From: an uncultured Oscillospiraceae bacterium
Lineage (GTDB): Bacteria; Bacillota; Clostridia; Oscillospirales; Oscillospiraceae
Assembly (NCBI GenBank): GCA_910584835.1
Contig: CAJUEG010000058.1
Location: 1-7,680 of the forward strand
DNA length: 7,680 nt
Reading direction: 5' to 3'
Part shown: positions 5,507 to 7,680 of the stretch, in pieces
Layout: each line of letters starts with the position of its first letter
Numbering within the stretch: the stretch's first letter is position 1
Program-made: the position numbers and the translations under genes
Notes under the pieces: model-generated
Database searches by the model: none
Seen by the model: the letters and a program-made list of their open reading frames with translations, nothing else
Told to the model about the DNA's origin: nothing

Positions 5507-5673
5507 TTAGAACCTGTATTCGCAGCCGAAACTGACGGGTGGGCGAGGGATTTTTTCGCCGGACGAGGCAGATTTTCGCGGGCATACTTGTGTGTACGGC
5601 AAGAAAATTTAACGAAGTATGGCGGAAAAAGACCCGCCCGGACGGTGGCTTGAGGTTGTGAAACAGGTTCTTA
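5507..5673. mobile_element. MITE-like near-palindromic element with terminal inverted repeats
   Basis: Non-coding stretch between two genes, bounded by inverted repeats GAACCTGTATTCGCA (5510-5524) and TGTGAAACAGGTTC (5657-5670). The trinucleotide TTA flanks both ends (5507-5509, 5671-5673), a possible target duplication. Inner segments also pair across a common centre near 5590: CGGGTGGG with CCCGCCCG (5536-5543, 5633-5640), TTTTTTCGCC with GGCGGAAAAA (5551-5560, 5621-5630), and GATTTTC with GAAAATTT (5571-5577, 5603-5610). The whole element can thus fold as one long imperfect hairpin, on DNA or RNA. It encodes no credible protein, so any mobility would need a transposase elsewhere. It separates serS from the gene upstream and forms nearly the whole serS leader. 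Alternatively it is a dispersed structured RNA or REP-like repeat. Confidence 0.65.
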
Positions 5674-6723
5674 TAAGGGCAGCATGGGCGGCTCAAAGGG
5701 GAGGGAGTACGCCGTGTCGCTTCTAAAGCCGTCGGCGGGGCCGGGACCCTCGCTGATTGTGCCGTCCGGCGCTACGGTCAGCCACTGGCTTTCCGCCAGC
5801 TCGTCCTTCAGCAGCTGGAACTGCTCCAGGGTAAAGCCGCTGGCCAGCCGTTCCACCCGCTCCTGATAGCCGGAGGACGGGTAGGCAAGGTGGTAATTGC
5901 ACAGATACTGGGCGGCCTCCTCATCGGATTCCCGGACGAAGTGGGCGTCCAGCGCGCACCAGAGGATGGACAGCGCGGCCATATCATGGTTCTCACCCGG
6001 GTCCCATTTTTCGGCGAAGCAGAGGTTGCTGCCGCCATACCGCAGGGGGTCCGCCTGCTGAAGGTAGCCCATGTCGAAGAGCTCCTGGCAGTATGCCTGG
6101 TACTGTTCCATTAAGGCGGAGTTGACTGAAACCTGGTGCATCCAGATGATATACCAAAAATCAGCGGAAAATGCGACTGCGGCGGCGGCCATGGGATAGT
6201 CCTTCTCCTCCATGAACCGCTGGATATACCATTGATAGTACAGGGCCTTTTCTTTCAGAAGCAGGTCGTCCATCCGGTAATAGTATTGGTCCAGGGCGTC
6301 CTGAAGCTGTTTGGCCTCCTCGGTCTTTTGGTCGGCCCAGGCGTCCAGCCGGCCCTTCTCGTTGACGAGGGACTCGTTTTCCTTCCGCAGCTGGTCGATG
6401 GCGGCCACGGACGCCACCGCCTCCTCCAGCGACGCCAGCCGGGACCGCACCCCGGAGAGCTGGAACAGGCACGCGGCCAGCGCCGCCGCCATCACCGCCA
6501 GCAGCAGGCACAGCCAGGGCAGCAGGGCCGCTCCTCTGCCGGGGGCCGCCTGGGCCGAACCGTCCGGGGAGATGCCCTGCGGGGGCCCCTCCGTGGCGGG
6601 GGGCGGCGGGCCAGGCTCCGGGTCATAGCGGGACCGGGGGCCCTTGGGGGGATCGGGGGCGGCAGGCTTGGGGGTGCTCGCAATCTGGGAGAAAATATCC
6701 TCCAGGGGGTTATCCTCTTTCAT
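5671..6723 (-). CDS. Membrane-anchored coiled-coil protein of unknown function
   Basis: A 350-residue single-pass membrane protein, not recognised as a known family. Residues 1-64 are Pro/Gly-rich and probably cytoplasmic and disordered, beginning MKEDNPLEDIFSQIAS. A transmembrane helix lies at about 65-87 (ALLPWLCLLLAVMAAALAACLF). It is followed by a heptad-rich coiled coil (about 92-163) and a mainly helical C-terminal domain rich in Trp and Tyr (164-310), probably outside the membrane. I chose ATG 6723 because GGAAGGAGG lies 6-7 bp upstream; an in-frame GTG start at 6747 would overlap the parS-like palindrome. The stop codon TAA coincides with the edge of the MITE-like element. Its layout resembles the partial gene at the right edge, so the two may be related in function or by duplication. 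Confidence 0.8.
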   Translation of the reverse strand: MKEDNPLEDIFSQIASTPKPAAPDPPKGPRSRYDPEPGPPPPATEGPPQGISPDGSAQAAPGRGAALLPWLCLLLAVMAAALAACLFQLSGVRSRLASLEEAVASVAAIDQLRKENESLVNEKGRLDAWADQKTEEAKQLQDALDQYYYRMDDLLLKEKALYYQWYIQRFMEEKDYPMAAAAVAFSADFWYIIWMHQVSVNSALMEQYQAYCQELFDMGYLQQADPLRYGGSNLCFAEKWDPGENHDMAALSILWCALDAHFVRESDEEAAQYLCNYHLAYPSSGYQERVERLASGFTLEQFQLLKDELAESQWLTVAPDGTISEGPGPADGFRSDTAYSLPFEPPMLPL

Positions 6724-6739
6724 GCCGGGCCTCCTTCCA

Positions 6740-6755
6740 TGTTTCACGTGAAACG
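6740..6755. promoter_or_regulatory. parS-like ParB-binding site
   Basis: TGTTTCACGTGAAACG contains the perfect 14-bp palindrome GTTTCACGTGAAAC (6741-6754). It matches the well-known Bacillus-type parS (TGTTTCACGTGAAACA) at 15 of 16 positions. ParB/Spo0J binds such sites near the origin, loads CTP-dependent sliding clamps and recruits SMC. It lies 16 bp upstream of the start codon of the coiled-coil membrane-protein gene, in its leader. It is the only CACGTG-centred palindrome of this kind seen in the window. Confidence 0.8.
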
Positions 6756-6767
6756 CGTCGTCGCAAG

Positions 6768-7082
6768 CTTCATATCCCTCGCTTCCGCCTTTGGCGAAAG
6801 CTCACTCATTTCGCTGCTCCTCCTCTCCCCACAAAAGCTGAAGTTCGCTTTTGCGGGGGCCCCATTATGCACTTCATATCCCTCGCTTCCGCCTTTAGGC
6901 GAAAGCTCGCTCATTTCGCTGCTCCTCCTCTCCCCACAAAAGCTGAGGTTCGCTTTTGCGGGGGCCCCATTATGCACTTCATATCCCTGCTTCCGCCTTT
7001 AGGCGAAAGCTCACTCATTTCGTTGCTCCTCCTCTCCCCACGAAACCCGCCCGCTGCGCGGGCTGGGCTTTCGCGGGGGCCC
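6768..7082 (-). repeat. Three tandem copies (R2-R4) of a two-hairpin palindromic repeat
   Basis: Copies at 6768-6863, 6872-6968 and 6977-7082, separated by identical ATTATGCA linkers. Each has a small hairpin, GCTTCCGCC/GGCGAAAGC, then a constant stretch CTCATTTCG.TGCTCCTCCTC, then a strong hairpin opened by CCCC and closed by GGGG and ending GGGGGCCC(C). The strong hairpin's inner arm is ACAAAAGC/GCTTTTGC in R2 and R3. In R4 it is an unrelated, longer arm (ACGAAACCCGCCCGC paired with GCGGGCTGGGCTTTCG). Read on the minus strand, every copy contains AGGAGGAGC followed at about 9 nt by ATG AGT GAG. R4 begins 2 bp past the stop of the upstream gene, but no T tract follows the hairpin, so it is not a classical intrinsic terminator. 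Together with the parS-like site this accounts for the gene-free gap. Confidence 0.9.
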
Positions 7083-7084
7083 TG

Positions 7085-7680
7085 TCAGGGGGCCTGCTCC
7101 TGTCCGGCCCAGCCCTCATCCAGTGCGCCGCGCCGGGTGAGCTCCTCCACCAGGGCGTCAAAGCGGGGCCGCAGGAACAACCCCTCCGGGTTGTAGTGCT
7201 CCATCTCCGCATCGTAGTCCCCTATGGTGTCCACAAAATACTGATACTCGATATCGGTCAGCTCTGCCGCGGCGCCGTCGTAGTCCCGTGCCTCCTGCCT
7301 GACCTCAGCGGCGTACAGCGCCTGAAGAACGGAGGTGTAGCCCACATATTTATCATAGGCACCGCTGAGAAATTCATACTGCTTGTTGGCCGATTCCAGC
7401 TGCGCGTTCAGCTCGTCCATCTGGGCCTGGAGCGCCTCCTTTTCGGTAAGCAGCCCCTGCTTTTCCTCCTCCAGCCCCTGGATTTCCTCCATCAGCTCGT
7501 CCTGGGAGAGATTCATGGTGGAGCGCAGGGCGCTGATGGCGGTCTCATTGTTGCGCCGCTGGACGAAGTAGGCCAGCAGCAGCATCAGAAACGCCGCGCC
7601 GAACAGCACCGCCAGATAGACATAGAAGGAGGAGCGCTTATTCTTTCCCGGCGGGGGAGGGGTGGGGGCATCCGGGGCGT
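7085..7680 (-). CDS. Membrane-anchored coiled-coil protein, C-terminal part (runs off right edge)
   Basis: An open frame continues to the window edge, so the start is not visible. About 198 residues can be read. A Pro-rich stretch ending PTPPPPGKNKRSS is followed by one transmembrane helix (YVYLAVLFGAAFLMLLLAYFV). Then comes a strongly heptad-patterned, Glu/Gln/Leu-rich coiled coil (NLSQDELMEEIQGLEEEKQG onward, about 60 residues) and a helical tail with several Tyr and Asp residues ending in GWAGQEQAP. It is not recognised as a known family. A shorter start at a GTG (7609) inside the membrane helix is very unlikely. The order Pro-rich, membrane helix, coiled coil, aromatic helical domain is the same as in the next gene downstream, suggesting a related pair. 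Confidence 0.75.
   Translation of the reverse strand, partial: APDAPTPPPPGKNKRSSFYVYLAVLFGAAFLMLLLAYFVQRRNNETAISALRSTMNLSQDELMEEIQGLEEEKQGLLTEKEALQAQMDELNAQLESANKQYEFLSGAYDKYVGYTSVLQALYAAEVRQEARDYDGAAAELTDIEYQYFVDTIGDYDAEMEHYNPEGLFLRPRFDALVEELTRRGALDEGWAGQEQAP

Noticed and set aside
5499..5696. A 65-codon minus-strand frame across the MITE-like element
   Set aside because: It covers the palindromic element, crosses the end of the neighbouring gene and the serS leader, and has no ribosome binding site. It is probably spurious.
6744..6977. A 77-codon minus-strand frame across the repeat array
   Set aside because: It is made entirely of repeat-encoded peptide (SSEMSELSPK twice) and runs into the parS-like site. 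The repeat structure explains it better than a gene, although the embedded SD-ATG is noted as a finding.
7036..7082. The R4 hairpin as an intrinsic terminator for the right-edge gene
   Set aside because: The stem is strong and well placed, but it is followed by GGGGAGAGGAGG on the minus strand rather than a U tract, and the same hairpin occurs inside a coding sequence.
6768..7082. The tandem array as a CRISPR
   Set aside because: The units are about 100 bp with only 8-bp identical linkers, so there are no unique spacers, and no cas genes are present.

Overview
This is a GC-rich chromosomal window in which every credible gene reads on the minus strand. Gene families, small lipid-poor operon style, a T-box leader and Shine-Dalgarno (SD) sites of the AGGAGG type point to a Gram-positive anaerobe of the Clostridia. 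The overall look suggests a Flavonifractor/Lawsonibacter-like member of the Oscillospiraceae; that placement is inference. rsmG, serS and a near-perfect parS-type palindrome suggest the region lies fairly close to the replication origin.

Read in the direction of transcription (right to left), the window opens with the C-terminal part of a membrane-anchored coiled-coil protein (7085-7680). Next comes a 361-bp gene-free stretch with three tandem copies of a two-hairpin palindromic repeat (6768-7082) and a parS-like site (6740-6755). A second membrane-anchored coiled-coil protein of similar layout follows (5671-6723), then a near-palindromic, MITE-like element with terminal inverted repeats (5507-5673).

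A tightly packed run follows: serS (4183-5484), a small secreted or anchored protein with seven AEHEAAV-type repeats (3709-4161), mscL (3301-3693), a small three-helix membrane protein (2799-3308) and rsmG (2083-2796). mscL, the membrane protein and rsmG overlap or nearly touch, so they are probably translationally coupled. The membrane protein carries, in frame, a fourth copy of the palindromic repeat.

After rsmG a 285-bp gap holds a degenerate relative of the MITE-like element and a strong sigma-A-type promoter. The promoter drives a MinD-like ATPase (1066-1797) and a methylglyoxal synthase-like protein (622-1035). Last come a T-box leader with terminator (359-605) and the start of hisS (1-337), which runs off the left edge.

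The main points of interest are the palindromic repeat family, whose hairpin arm differs between copies but stays paired and which sits inside an ORF; the palindromic mobile-like element and its relative; the parS site; a methylglyoxal synthase homologue lacking key catalytic residues; a MinD-like protein lacking the membrane-targeting tail; and an apparent Asp specifier ahead of hisS. No defence system, CRISPR array, tRNA or rRNA was seen.
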